DNA of 64,000 bases from an uncultured Ruminococcus sp. (lineage in GTDB: Bacteria > Bacillota > Clostridia > Oscillospirales > Acutalibacteraceae), in NCBI GenBank assembly GCA_902785365.1, contig CACZYC010000001.1:124001-188000 (forward strand). Direction: 5' to 3'. Shown here one piece after another: positions 14,593-24,009 of this stretch. Position 1 is the first letter of the stretch. Each line of letters opens with the position of its first letter. Both the position numbers and the translations under genes were made by a program. Below the pieces are notes generated by a model. The model worked only from the letters and a program-made list of their open reading frames with translations, made no database searches and had not been told where the DNA came from.

Positions 14593-16809
14593 ATGAATAA
14601 GAAAATGGAATTCAACAATTTCAAAACATTCGAGACCGAATTCGCGGGTCGTCCTCTTGTTATCGAGACAGGTAAGATGACTCAGCTCGCAAACGGCGCG
14701 TGCCTTGTCCGCTACGGCGAGACAGTTGTACACGTTGCTGTTACCGCTTCGGCAAAACCCAGAGACGGTATCGACTTCTTCCCGCTTTCAGTTGATTACG
14801 AGGAGAAGCAGTACGCCGCGGGCCGTATTCCCGGTTCGTTCCTCAAGAGAGAGGGCAGACCGAGCGAAAAGGCTATCCTCACCAGCCGTGTAATCGACCG
14901 TCCCATTCGTCCGCTTTTCCCCAAGGATATGCGCAACGACTGTTCGGTAGTAGCTACAGTAATGGCTGTTGACCCCGACTGTTCGCCCGAGATTGCGGCT
15001 ATGATTGGTACTTCAATCGCTATCTCAATCTCCGACGTTCCGTGGAACGGTCCTATCAGCGGATGTTCCGTAGGTCTTGTTGACGGCGAAATCGTTATCA
15101 ACCCCAACGAGGAGCAGAGAGCTGTATCCGATATGGCTACAACAGTTGCGTCCACATCTGAGCGTATCGCTATGATTGAGGCGGGCGCTAACTGCGTTGA
15201 CGACGAAACAATGTACAATGCTATTATGGCAGGTCACGAGGCTAACCAGAAGATTATCGAGTTCATCAACGGTATCGTTGCCGAAATCGGCAAGGAGAAG
15301 TTTGAATATCCCTCAAACGAGCCCGACCACGATATGTTCGAGGCAATCTATAACTTCGCCGAGGCTGACGTAAAAGTCGCTCTTGATACAGACGACAAAA
15401 CTGTTCGTGACGAAAGACTCAAGCCCATCTATGAGGCTGTTCACGAGAAGTTCGACGAGGTTTATCCCGAGTGCGAAGCCAAGATTGACGAGTGCATGTA
15501 CAAAACTCAGAAGACTATCGTCCGCCGCTGGCTGCTCGACGAGCAGAAGCGTGTAGACGGCAGAGGTATGGACGACATCCGTCCCCTCGCTTCTGAGGTT
15601 GCCGTACTCCCCAGAGTTCACGGCTCAGGTATGTTCACAAGAGGTCAGACTCAGGTTCTCACAATTGCTACTCTCGGTTCTGTAGCCGAGAAACAGCTTC
15701 TTGACGGACTTGACGGCGAGACCGAAAAGAGATATATCCACCACTACAACTTCCCCAGCTATTCAGTTGGCGAGACAAAGCCAAGCCGTGGTCCCGGCCG
15801 TCGTGAAATCGGTCACGGCGCGCTCGCTGAGAGAGCTCTCCTGCCTGTAATTCCTCCTGTTGAGGAATTCCCCTACGCTTTGAGACTCGTATCCGAGGTT
15901 CTTTCCTCTAACGGTTCAACCTCACAGGGTTCAGTCTGCGGTTCAACACTTGCTCTTATGGACGCGGGTGTTCCGATTAAGGCTCCCGTTGCGGGTATCT
16001 CCTGCGGACTTATCACCGAGAACGAGCGTTGGATGACAATGGTTGACATCCAGGGTTTAGAGGACTTCTTCGGCGATATGGACTTTAAGGTAGCGGGTAC
16101 AAAGGACGGCATCACAGCTATCCAGATGGACCTCAAAATCTCTGGACTTCTTCCCGAGATGGTCAAGGAAGCGCTCGAAAAGACACACAAGGCTCGTAAC
16201 TATATCCTCGACGAGGTTATGCTCAAGGCTATCGCCGAGCCTCGTCCCGAGCTTTCAAAATACGCTCCCAAGATGTTCACAACTACTATCGACGCCGAGA
16301 AGATTTCCGAAGTTATCGGTAAGAGCGGTAAGGTCATCAAGGAAATCCAGGCTCAGTGTGAGTGTAAGATTGACATTGAGGAGGACGGCGAGACAGGCAA
16401 CGTATTCGTAGCAGGTCTTGACGCTGACAAGTGTAAGCGCGCTCTCGAGATGATTCAGACTATCGCCAACGACCCCGAGCCGGGCGCTATGTTCTACGGC
16501 AAGGTAACACGCATTATGGACTTCGGCGCGTTCGTTGAGATTGCTCCGGGTAAAGAAGGACTTTGCCACATCAGCCAGCTCGACGTTAAGCGCACAAAGA
16601 ACGTAACAGACGTTGTAAACGTAGGCGACGTTATCCGCGTTAAGGTTCAGGAAATCGACGACAAGGGCAGACTTAACCTCAGCCGCAGAGATGTGCTCAT
16701 CGAGGTTGACGGCTTAGAGCCCGAGAACGATCCCGAAGAGGACAAGCGCAACTCCCGTCCCCGCAGAGGCGGTCACGGCAGAGGAAATCATCGCAGACAC
16801 GATAAATAA
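14593..16809 (+). CDS. pnp: polyribonucleotide nucleotidyltransferase (PNPase)
   Basis: A 3'-to-5' phosphorolytic exoribonuclease of 738 residues. It has two RNase PH-like domains (first with GIDFFPLSVDYEEKQYAAG and IDRPIRPLFP, second with SNGSTSQGSVCGSTLALMDAG), a KH domain (KISEVIGKSGKVIKEI), an S1 domain (GKVTRIMDFGAFVEIAPGKEG) and a short basic tail rich in Arg, Gly and His. SD AGAAAGG precedes the ATG. It ends at a strong terminator. Confidence 0.97.
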   Translation: MNKKMEFNNFKTFETEFAGRPLVIETGKMTQLANGACLVRYGETVVHVAVTASAKPRDGIDFFPLSVDYEEKQYAAGRIPGSFLKREGRPSEKAILTSRVIDRPIRPLFPKDMRNDCSVVATVMAVDPDCSPEIAAMIGTSIAISISDVPWNGPISGCSVGLVDGEIVINPNEEQRAVSDMATTVASTSERIAMIEAGANCVDDETMYNAIMAGHEANQKIIEFINGIVAEIGKEKFEYPSNEPDHDMFEAIYNFAEADVKVALDTDDKTVRDERLKPIYEAVHEKFDEVYPECEAKIDECMYKTQKTIVRRWLLDEQKRVDGRGMDDIRPLASEVAVLPRVHGSGMFTRGQTQVLTIATLGSVAEKQLLDGLDGETEKRYIHHYNFPSYSVGETKPSRGPGRREIGHGALAERALLPVIPPVEEFPYALRLVSEVLSSNGSTSQGSVCGSTLALMDAGVPIKAPVAGISCGLITENERWMTMVDIQGLEDFFGDMDFKVAGTKDGITAIQMDLKISGLLPEMVKEALEKTHKARNYILDEVMLKAIAEPRPELSKYAPKMFTTTIDAEKISEVIGKSGKVIKEIQAQCECKIDIEEDGETGNVFVAGLDADKCKRALEMIQTIANDPEPGAMFYGKVTRIMDFGAFVEIAPGKEGLCHISQLDVKRTKNVTDVVNVGDVIRVKVQEIDDKGRLNLSRRDVLIEVDGLEPENDPEEDKRNSRPRRGGHGRGNHRRHDK

Positions 16810-16840
16810 TTTGTAATTCGCAATGCGCAATTCGTAATTA

Positions 16841-16872
16841 AGGGCAACCGAAATTTTTCGGTTGCCCTTTTC
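16841..16872 (+). terminator. Rho-independent terminator after pnp
   Basis: Stem AGGGCAACCGAAA/TTTCGGTTGCCCT followed by TTTCTT. Confidence 0.9.
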
Positions 16873-16873
16873 T

Positions 16874-16905
16874 TACGCGTAGGGACAGCTCTCTGCGACT
16901 GTCCG
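16874..16905. repeat. 32-bp REP-like repeat, copy 2 (inverted)
   Basis: TACGCGTAGGGACAG...CTGTCCG. This is the reverse complement of 9322-9353 apart from four positions, and again forms a GGACAG/CTGTCC hairpin. Confidence 0.65.
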
Positions 16906-17017
16906 CTCAGGATGATAGAAAGTACGTTAAAATGTACAATAACAGTTATGAAATTTTGTGCAACATTTATTTTTTATTTATGCTATAATAATATAATCTT
17001 TTAAAGGAGGATAAATT

Positions 17018-17956
17018 ATGAAAAAATTGGTTTTGTTGTGTTGCTCGATATTAATAATTTTTTGTTTATCTTCATGTATGAATAGCAACGAAGAAGTTAC
17101 TAAAAAGAACACAGCTGATACAAGTAGTATATCTGAACAAAATGATGTATTGGATAGCTTCGGTGAAGTAATTATTTCGCCAAAGTATGACCCAAATACA
17201 AAATATGTTGAAGATTCTAAAAATCCTAATTATGGTTATAGAGACGGCTTGGATTATTATGATGTGTTATCAGGGTATTCATTAGGTGAAGCAGACGATT
17301 CTTTTGAAACAGATGCGGAAGGAAGAAAGGTTTACGGCAAGTTGCATATACCTGATAAGTACGTGTTTGATGACGGTGACGCCGGACTCTGTTTTGATTA
17401 TACTGCCTTTGCTAAAGATTATTTGAAGAGCTATGGCAAAGCGACAAGGCGTTCGGGCGATTTTATAATAACTGATTTTGAAAACGGTGTATGTATTAAC
17501 GAATATATCTATGATAAATCAAAAGTAAAAGATAAAAAGCTGGAAGTAAACATTCCCGATAAAATTGAAGGCAAAAAAGTTTTAAAACTCGGCGGAGCTT
17601 GTAAGAAGCTTTGGGGGAATGAGATTTCATATGGATACGAATTTTTTGAAACAGGCTTTTTGCTGAACGTTCCGTCCGAGATTGATGTGACTGTTAAGAT
17701 TCCGAAAACAGTCCGCGATATTTGCTATTCTTCATTTGATAATTCGCATCTAAGTGATGACTGGGATTCTTACTATTCTTCTAATCCTGAAACTGATAAA
17801 AAAGCGCAGAAGTATGAGGAAGCTTTCGTGTCAAAAATAATTGTTGATAAAGATAACCCATACTATAGCTCAAAAGACGGTATTCTGTGCACTAAAAACG
17901 GAAAAATCAAACTATGTATTCCAAATAATCATCATAGCAAGAAAAACAACAAATAA
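17018..17956 (+). CDS. putative lipoprotein with a C-terminal BspA-type LRR remnant
   Basis: A 312-residue exported lipoprotein: a lysine-headed hydrophobic signal with lipobox LSSC (Cys20), then a Ser/Thr-rich linker. The central part is of unknown family. Near the end VSKIIVDKDNPYYSSKDGIL matches the segment of BspA-like leucine-rich repeats that links repeat units, suggesting an LRR_5-derived surface protein. SD AAAGGAGG and a TATAAT box at about 16984 precede it. It is much more AT-rich in codon use than pnp. Function unknown. Confidence 0.7.
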   Translation: MKKLVLLCCSILIIFCLSSCMNSNEEVTKKNTADTSSISEQNDVLDSFGEVIISPKYDPNTKYVEDSKNPNYGYRDGLDYYDVLSGYSLGEADDSFETDAEGRKVYGKLHIPDKYVFDDGDAGLCFDYTAFAKDYLKSYGKATRRSGDFIITDFENGVCINEYIYDKSKVKDKKLEVNIPDKIEGKKVLKLGGACKKLWGNEISYGYEFFETGFLLNVPSEIDVTVKIPKTVRDICYSSFDNSHLSDDWDSYYSSNPETDKKAQKYEEAFVSKIIVDKDNPYYSSKDGILCTKNGKIKLCIPNNHHSKKNNK

Positions 17957-17983
17957 CTGTATAACTAAAACTATGTATATGTA

Positions 17984-18015
17984 GGGCGACCGAAAAGATT
18001 TCGGTCGCCTTTTTT
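17984..18015 (+). terminator. terminator after the lipoprotein gene
   Basis: Stem GGGCGACCGAAA/TTTCGGTCGCCT followed by TTTTTTAT. Confidence 0.85.
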
Positions 18016-18020
18016 ATATC

Positions 18021-18258
18021 GCCTTCCCTTGGGGGAAGGTGGCACGCCGTAGGCGTGACGGAAGAGGGTCTACTTGCAAAAAATCCTATCTCATGATTTC
18101 TTAACAGACTGGAACAAGGTTTGAACAAAGTCGGTTTAATACAAAAATTGGTGTACTTAACTATCAATATTGATATAGTACTGACTTACGCCTACCCTCT
18201 ATCGTCAGTACCATTCTCTGCGAGAACGCAACTGACACTTTCCCCCCGGGGGAAAGCT
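18021..18258. mobile_element. diverged gene-less copy of the CCCTTGGGG element (about 238 bp)
   Basis: The left arm is well preserved (CCTTCCCTTGGGGGAAGGTGG, CACGCC..GGCGTG, GAAGAGGGTCTAC). The right arm is degenerate, ending ACTTTCCCCCCGGGGGAAAGC. The core holds no ORF. It sits directly between the lipoprotein terminator and the phage-operon leader. Confidence 0.65.
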
Positions 18259-18321
18259 TATTATATTTCTAATACAGAATTATAACCACAAAAATTTAAT
18301 AATTTTTTAAAAATTTTCAGA

Positions 18322-18373
18322 AAATTGCATTGTTTAATGCAATTTTTTTGTTTTTTTCGGGAGTAGTGAGAGG
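18322..18373 (+). promoter_or_regulatory. leader hairpin of the phage structural operon (shared motif, copy B)
   Basis: AAATTGCATT/AATGCAATTT (18322-18345) with loop GTTT, a TTTTTTTGTTTTTTT run, then CGGGAGTAGTGAGAGG. It is the counterpart of 11479-11530. The operon's first SD follows at 18385-18392. AT-rich sequence upstream (18259-18321) may hold the promoter, but no clear -35/-10 pair stands out. Confidence 0.7.
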
Positions 18374-18397
18374 TGTTATTTATTGAAAGGAGAAAAA

Positions 18398-18853
18398 ATG
18401 AAAAAACTCACCAAAAAGGAAAAGGCTTTTTGCGTCGGCTTCATTAACTCGGGGGATATCTCCGAGGCGCAGGCGTACTCGGGCGTCAAGGACGGCGGGG
18501 CGCTGCTCTGCCGTGAGGAAATTCGCGACGAGCTGGAGAGGCTCTCGCGCGTATATAACGAAAGCGTCGCCTGCACTGCGAGCGCGGGGCTTAAAAAACT
18601 CGCTATGGGTGATATTTCGGACGCGGTACGCTTGCTTTATGAGGATAATCCCGACAACGAAACGCTGAGGAGTATGGATTTCTTTATGATTTCCGAAATC
18701 CGCCGAAAGGAGAACGCGGTCGAAATCAAGTTTTTTGACCGTATCAAGGCGCTGTCACAGCTCTCTGATAATACAAGCAAAGAAAGCGACGGCTCAATTT
18801 ACGACGCTATTATGGCGAGCGTAGAAAAAGGCGGCGGAAACAATGGCGGTTAA
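18398..18853 (+). CDS. phage terminase small subunit
   Basis: A 151-residue protein with an N-terminal helix-turn-helix-like block (LTKKEKAFCVGFINSGDISEA) and a mixed C-terminal part, typical of TerS of PBSX-type phages, which recognises packaging DNA and loads the large subunit. ATG at 18398 has SD AAAGGAG (the upstream TTG at 18383 overlaps the SD and is not used). It overlaps the large-subunit gene by 11 nt. First gene of the structural operon. Confidence 0.8.
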   Translation: MKKLTKKEKAFCVGFINSGDISEAQAYSGVKDGGALLCREEIRDELERLSRVYNESVACTASAGLKKLAMGDISDAVRLLYEDNPDNETLRSMDFFMISEIRRKENAVEIKFFDRIKALSQLSDNTSKESDGSIYDAIMASVEKGGGNNGG

Positions 18854-20081
18854 GAGCTTTTCCGACAAGCAGATTCAGGTGCTCAACTGGTGGACCAATC
18901 CAAAGCACTCAGGCAAAGACGCGATAATCTGCGACGGCGCCGTAAGGTCAGGCAAAACATTTTGTATGGCGCTGTCCTTTGTGCTTTGGCTGTCGTTTCG
19001 GTTCAACGGAAAAAGCTTCGCCGTCTGCGGAAAGACAATCCGCTCTGCCCGACGAAATATCATTATCCCTATTATGTCCGTCCTCAAATCAATGGGTTTT
19101 AAAATCTATGAAAAGCTAAGCGAAAACCTCCTTACCATTGAGTATAAGGGAACGGTAAACAGGGTGTATATCTTCGGCGGAAAGGACGAGAGCAGCGCCG
19201 CTCTGATTCAGGGGATGACTTTGGGCGGTGTGCTTTTTGACGAGGTGGCTCTTATGCCACGGTCGTTTGTCGAACAGGCTCTGGCAAGGTGTTCTCTTGA
19301 GGGGAGCAGATTTTGGTTTAACTGCAACCCCGAGTATCCCGCTCATTGGTTTTATCGGAACTGGATCAAAAATCACGAACGCAAAAAGGCGCTGTACTTT
19401 CATTTTACTATGCGTGACAATCCATCCCTTTCTGCCAAGACCATAGAGAGGTACGAAAGCTTGTACAGCGGAACATTTTACCAGAGATTTATACTCGGCA
19501 AGTGGGTGGCGGCTGCGGGCGCGGTTTATCCTTTTATGAATGACAACTCTTATGTGAAGGCGCCCGACGGTCCTTTTGAGGATTACGCCGTGTCTGTGGA
19601 CTACGGTACGGTTAATCCCGCTTCAATGGGCTTGTGGGCGCTTAAAGATGAAGTGTGGTACCGAATTGACGAGAGTTATTTTGACTCAAGGCGTGAGGGA
19701 CGACAACGGACAGACGAGGAACATTACAAGGCTTTAAGGGAGCTCATCGGTGACAGGAAAATCAGTACGGTCACTGTGGACCCTTCGGCGGCTTCGTTCA
19801 TCCAGACTGTCAAACGTCACGGCGAGTTCAGCGTAACGCCCGCTCACAACGACGTACTCAACGGTATAAGACAAACCGTTACAGCTCTCAAAGAGGGCAG
19901 GATAAAGATTTGCGATAACTGCCTCGACAGTATGAGGGAGTTTTCGCTCTACCGTTGGGGAGAGCGGGGAGACGATAAACCCGTCAAGGAAAACGACCAC
20001 GCTATGGACGACATAAGATATTTTGTCGCCACTATTCTAAACGGCGGCGAGAGCTTTGCGGCTTTTGCTGCCAGAAGATAA
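18843..20081 (+). CDS. phage terminase large subunit (PBSX family)
   Basis: A 412-residue DNA-packaging motor. The ATPase domain has Walker A (CDGAVRSGKTF, ~35), Walker B GGVLFDEVALMP (~133) and a coupling motif WFNCNPEYPAHW. The RNase H-like nuclease domain follows, with VDYGTVNPASMGLW (~255), TVDPSAASF and an acidic DHAMDDIRYF near the C-terminus. All key acidic residues appear to be kept, so the enzyme looks functional rather than decayed. Confidence 0.95.
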   Translation: MAVKSFSDKQIQVLNWWTNPKHSGKDAIICDGAVRSGKTFCMALSFVLWLSFRFNGKSFAVCGKTIRSARRNIIIPIMSVLKSMGFKIYEKLSENLLTIEYKGTVNRVYIFGGKDESSAALIQGMTLGGVLFDEVALMPRSFVEQALARCSLEGSRFWFNCNPEYPAHWFYRNWIKNHERKKALYFHFTMRDNPSLSAKTIERYESLYSGTFYQRFILGKWVAAAGAVYPFMNDNSYVKAPDGPFEDYAVSVDYGTVNPASMGLWALKDEVWYRIDESYFDSRREGRQRTDEEHYKALRELIGDRKISTVTVDPSAASFIQTVKRHGEFSVTPAHNDVLNGIRQTVTALKEGRIKICDNCLDSMREFSLYRWGERGDDKPVKENDHAMDDIRYFVATILNGGESFAAFAARR

Positions 20082-20092
20082 CAGGAGGAGAA

Positions 20093-21307
20093 ATGTTGAA
20101 TTTCTTTAAAAGAAATAAAAATCAACCTAAGGATGAGGCGGCGGTTTCTCCCGCACCGCAGTCGTCAACGACGCATCCGTTTTCGTTAATCAACGATTAC
20201 TCCCCGTTGACAAGTGTTGAGCTGGATTTGTACAGTTCGCTGAGAGAGGCGGTGCCTATCATCGACGCCGCTATTGATAAAACCGTGAGACTTGTTGGTT
20301 CGTTTGAGGTTATTACAGAGGACAAAAGAGCTCAGAAGTATTTGAACGGCTTTTTGCAAAACGTCAGATGTGTAGGCGGCAACAGGGGAATTTATCCATT
20401 TGTCACTACGTATCTCAACGAGCTTCTTACCTACGGCGAGGCTGTCGGCGAAATTGTGCTCAGCAGTGATAATTCAACCGTTGAGGCGCTTTATAACGCC
20501 AGCCTGAAGGATATCAGAATTGTCGCCGACGGCAGTCCGCTGAATATAAAAGTCTGCAAGAACGACGGCGACCTTACGCCCGCGCTGTACCAGGAGCTTT
20601 TGCTGCCTACCTTGATGAATCCCGTTCCCGGGACTGTCAAAGGAACATCGGTGCTCAAGAGCCTGCCGTATGTCAGCGGACTACTTCTCAAAATTTTTGA
20701 CTCGATAGGCAAGAACTGGGAGCGCGTCGGCAACGTGCGATTCGCCGTTACCTACAAGCCCGACGCGAACTCGGCGGCGGTGACAAAGAAACAGGCGCGG
20801 CAGATTGCCGACGAATGGAGCAAAGCGATGCGTTCAAAGGACGTGTGCGACTTTGTATCAGTCGGCGACGTCAACGTCAAGGTTATCGGCGCGGACAACC
20901 AGGTGCTCGACTGCGACGTGCCTGTAAGGCATCTTACGGAGCAGATTGTAGCTAAGCTCGGTTTGCCTCCGTTTGTGCTGGGTTTGAGCTGGTCGACTTC
21001 CGAAAGAATGAGTATCCAGCAGGCTGACATTCTGACAAGCGAGCTGGAGTATTTCAGAACGTTGCTTACTCCCGTAATTTCAAAAATCTGCGGGATGTAT
21101 CTCAGGCTTAACGGTTTCAACGATGAAATTGAGGTAAAGTGGGATTTGATAAACCTACAGGATGAGGTTGAGCTTTCGCAGGCGCGTCTTAACAACGCCA
21201 GAGCGGCACAGCTCGAGCACGATATTCTGGACGACTACGACTCGAATCCCGCCGACGAAACAGCCGTAGAGCTTGAGGATAAACTCGGAATAGGAGAGGA
21301 CAATTGA
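20093..21307 (+). CDS. phage portal protein
   Basis: A 404-residue protein matching the portal fold: PIIDAAIDKTVRLVGSFEV at the N-terminal side, LLTYGEAVGEIVLS, a central GTSVLKSLPYVSGLLLKIFDSI stem region, and AKLGLPPFVLGLSWSTSERMS. The portal is the dodecameric DNA entry ring that connects head to terminase and tail. SD AGGAGGAG. The TGA stop overlaps the TTG of the next gene. Confidence 0.88.
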   Translation: MLNFFKRNKNQPKDEAAVSPAPQSSTTHPFSLINDYSPLTSVELDLYSSLREAVPIIDAAIDKTVRLVGSFEVITEDKRAQKYLNGFLQNVRCVGGNRGIYPFVTTYLNELLTYGEAVGEIVLSSDNSTVEALYNASLKDIRIVADGSPLNIKVCKNDGDLTPALYQELLLPTLMNPVPGTVKGTSVLKSLPYVSGLLLKIFDSIGKNWERVGNVRFAVTYKPDANSAAVTKKQARQIADEWSKAMRSKDVCDFVSVGDVNVKVIGADNQVLDCDVPVRHLTEQIVAKLGLPPFVLGLSWSTSERMSIQQADILTSELEYFRTLLTPVISKICGMYLRLNGFNDEIEVKWDLINLQDEVELSQARLNNARAAQLEHDILDDYDSNPADETAVELEDKLGIGEDN

Positions 21308-22263
21308 AAACAGAACAATTACTAAAGAACGTAACTCCCGACAAAAGTGAACTCGAACTTATAAACAGCTATGCCCGCAAACCTTTGAGCGAGGATGAGG
21401 TTTATGTGTTTACGGTGGTGCTTTGCGACAACGAAATCGACCGCGACTATGAGAGGTTTACCGTTGAAGCTCTTGAGAAACTCAGCGAGCTATTTGTGGG
21501 TAAGACGGGAATATTCGACCATAACCCGACGGCTTCAAATCAGAGCGCGAGGATAATCAGCTGTAAGGTTGAGGCGGTAGCGGGAAAGAAAAACTCTCTC
21601 GGCGACGACTATTTCAGACTTGTCGCGAGAGCTTATATGCCGATTACCGAATCTAACAAGGCTCTCAGAGAGTCAATCGACAGCGGAATTACACGCGAGG
21701 TCAGCGTGGGATGTTCGGTTGAGAAAACCATTTGCAGTATCTGCGGAGAGGATATCAACTCGCATAACTGTCCTCACGTTAAGGGCGAGCGTTATGACTG
21801 CGCGCTTTGTTACGGCGAGCTCACCGACCCGAATGACGCCTATGAGTTCAGTTTTGTGGCTGTACCCGCTCAGAAGGGCGCGGGAGTAATTAAAGCATTC
21901 AGAAAGGAAAAATCTATGACCGATATTTTAAAGAGCATAGAAAAAAGCGAGGCTGTTACTCTCACAAAGGATGACAGCAAAAACTTACACAATTATATCG
22001 AGGGGCTTAAAAAGCAGGCGGCTGACGGAGCGTTTTACAGAAACTCGCTTGTAAGCGATGTGCTCAAATTCAGCGCTGTTTGTGAGCCCGAAATTTCCAG
22101 AGGTACTATGGAGAGCGTTACAAAAGCGCTCAGCATTGAAGAGCTCAGTGAGCTGAGAAAAGTTTACAAATCAAAAGCTCAGAAGAAGCTCCCGCCCGTT
22201 GTTCAGCTTTTTCCGAACAAAAACGAAACAAAAACGGAAATAAACAACGAGTTTAAGATTTAA
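21304..22263 (+). CDS. prohead protease / scaffold-like protein
   Basis: A 319-residue protein placed between portal and capsid, where the prohead protease sits. Residues ~30-190 resemble a caudovirus serine protease domain (DRDYERFTVEALEKL, KTGIFDHNP with candidate His, REVSVGCSV with a candidate Ser). An inserted Cys cluster (CSICGEDINSHNCPHVKGERYDCALC) could bind zinc. The C-terminal ~110 residues are charged and helical, scaffold-like. TTG start with SD GGAGAGG, overlapping the portal stop. The catalytic triad is not proven from sequence alone. Confidence 0.7.
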   Translation: MKTEQLLKNVTPDKSELELINSYARKPLSEDEVYVFTVVLCDNEIDRDYERFTVEALEKLSELFVGKTGIFDHNPTASNQSARIISCKVEAVAGKKNSLGDDYFRLVARAYMPITESNKALRESIDSGITREVSVGCSVEKTICSICGEDINSHNCPHVKGERYDCALCYGELTDPNDAYEFSFVAVPAQKGAGVIKAFRKEKSMTDILKSIEKSEAVTLTKDDSKNLHNYIEGLKKQAADGAFYRNSLVSDVLKFSAVCEPEISRGTMESVTKALSIEELSELRKVYKSKAQKKLPPVVQLFPNKNETKTEINNEFKI

Positions 22264-22282
22264 CAAAGAAAGGTAATGAAAA

Positions 22283-22615
22283 ATGAACGTAGATTTTAAA
22301 GGCTACGGCGAAAACGTAGCGACATTTATTGCGGATAACACCGTAGAAGCAGGCAAGTTTGTAGTTATGGACGAAAATTATTCAGTCACAGCGGCGTCAG
22401 CCGACGATGAGATTTACGGCTACTGTGTAGGTGTAAGAGACGGTTACGCGGCTGTACAGCTTGAGGGCTATGTGGAAGCTCCCGTATCGGGCGATGTTGA
22501 CCTTGGACTTACAGGTATCGCCGCCGCTTCCGCCACAACTGTTGCCGCAAGCGAAACAGCGTCAGCTCACAAGGTTATTTTTGTGAGTGAAGATGTTATA
22601 GGATTTATTCTTTAA
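22283..22615 (+). CDS. head decoration-like protein
   Basis: A 110-residue, Ala/Val-rich beta protein (GKFVVMDENYSVTAASADDEIYGYCVGV...) directly before the capsid gene, matching the size and position of small capsid-cementing proteins. SD AGAAAGG is placed slightly far from the ATG. No catalytic motif or signal peptide. Confidence 0.65.
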   Translation: MNVDFKGYGENVATFIADNTVEAGKFVVMDENYSVTAASADDEIYGYCVGVRDGYAAVQLEGYVEAPVSGDVDLGLTGIAAASATTVAASETASAHKVIFVSEDVIGFIL

Positions 22616-22627
22616 GGAGAGATGAAT

Positions 22628-23638
22628 ATGGCAAAATTTGAAAATATTACAATCGAAAAAGGTATGTACCAGTCAAAGGGCAGCCTTACAGACGTACTCG
22701 AAACTCTCGACCCTTCCAAGGAGTACGAGGGCAGCGCTCTTGAGGGACTGGACGCATTTGGCAGACAGCTAAAAAGATACGACATCAAGGTGTCGGGCAA
22801 GGGCAGCGATTGCGTGGAAAAATTCTTCCAGACCTCAAACTCCGCGGCGCTCTTTCCCGAGTATGTGAGCCGTGCCGTAAAACAGGGTATGGAGCAGGCT
22901 GATATCATTCCCGATATCGTGGCAAGCGTCACAAACATTGACGGTATGGACTATCGTTCAATCGCTTCAATCCCCAGCGAGGAGGACAAAACTCTTAAGG
23001 TGGTAGCCGAGGGAGCTCAGATTCCTCAGACTGTTGTAAAAACCCAGGAGAACCTTGTCAAACTCCACAAGAGAGGCAGAATGTTAGTGTCCAGTTATGA
23101 GGCTATTCGCTTCCAGCGCCTTGACCTCTTTACCGTTACGCTCAATCAGATCGGCGCGTACATCCGCAGAGCTCAGCTCAAGGACGCTGTCGACGTGCTC
23201 ATCAACGGTGACGGCAACAACAACGCGTGCTCCACAGTCAGCTTAATTAACAATAACAACGGAATTACTTACGCCGACCTCTTAAAGCTCTGGGGTGAGC
23301 TCAGTCCTTATGAGCTCAATACAATCTTAGCTCCCACTGACGCTATGAAAACTATTCTTTCATTGAGCGAAATGAAGGACGCTCAGGCAGGTCTTAACTT
23401 CCAGGGTACAGGCAAGATGATTACTCCCTTGGGCGCGGCGCTTCTGCACAATCCTTCTATGACTTCGGGCAACCTTATCGGTCTGGATAAGAACTGCGCT
23501 CTTGAGATGGTTCAGGCGGGCGACGTTGTAACCGACTATGACAAGCTCATTGACCGTCAACTTGAGCGCGCGGCAATCAGCTGTACAGCGGGCTTCGCGA
23601 AGATTTTCAAAGAATCCTCAAAATCACTTACTTACTAA
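22628..23638 (+). CDS. phage major capsid protein
   Basis: A 336-residue protein with an HK97-like layout: a helical N-terminal arm, MDYRSIASIPSEEDKTLKVVAEGAQIP (E-loop region), a long spine-helix segment (YIRRAQLKDAVDVLINGDGN), and the A-domain ending with GDVVTDYDKLIDRQLERAAIS. SD AAGGAGA is 7-8 nt from ATG 22628; the ATG at 22622 is too close. It forms the icosahedral shell. Intact length argues against a decayed remnant. Confidence 0.9.
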   Translation: MAKFENITIEKGMYQSKGSLTDVLETLDPSKEYEGSALEGLDAFGRQLKRYDIKVSGKGSDCVEKFFQTSNSAALFPEYVSRAVKQGMEQADIIPDIVASVTNIDGMDYRSIASIPSEEDKTLKVVAEGAQIPQTVVKTQENLVKLHKRGRMLVSSYEAIRFQRLDLFTVTLNQIGAYIRRAQLKDAVDVLINGDGNNNACSTVSLINNNNGITYADLLKLWGELSPYELNTILAPTDAMKTILSLSEMKDAQAGLNFQGTGKMITPLGAALLHNPSMTSGNLIGLDKNCALEMVQAGDVVTDYDKLIDRQLERAAISCTAGFAKIFKESSKSLTY

Positions 23639-23649
23639 GAGGTGAGCCT

Positions 23650-24009
23650 ATGAACTTTGAAAATACACAGAACAGGTTCAGGCTTCTTTCGGGGTTGAGT
23701 GAAACCGAGTGCGAACAATGGAATTCGGTTATGAGCGAGGCGGCTGAATATGTTAAAAGCATTGTCGTCAAGAAGAAACTGACGGAGTCGGATATGGACA
23801 GGCTCGGCAATTTAGCGGGCGTGCTCGCCTATTGTAAGTATATGATTTACAGCATTGAGAGCGGTTCAGGCTTCAGAGCGGGTGAGCTTACGGTAAACGC
23901 TGACAACGCGACTGCCAAAAACGCAAACGCTATATGGCAGAATGAACTGAAACTCAACTGCGATTTGGTTTCTGAAAACGCTGTTATTTTCAAGAGGGTG
24001 AGACCTTGA
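23650..24009 (+). CDS. putative head-tail connector (gp6-like)
   Basis: A 119-residue, mostly helical protein. Position directly after the capsid gene and length fit a head-completion/adaptor protein. No diagnostic motif is visible, so the call rests on synteny. SD AAGAGGTGAG. Overlaps the next gene by 4 nt. Confidence 0.55.
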   Translation: MNFENTQNRFRLLSGLSETECEQWNSVMSEAAEYVKSIVVKKKLTESDMDRLGNLAGVLAYCKYMIYSIESGSGFRAGELTVNADNATAKNANAIWQNELKLNCDLVSENAVIFKRVRP

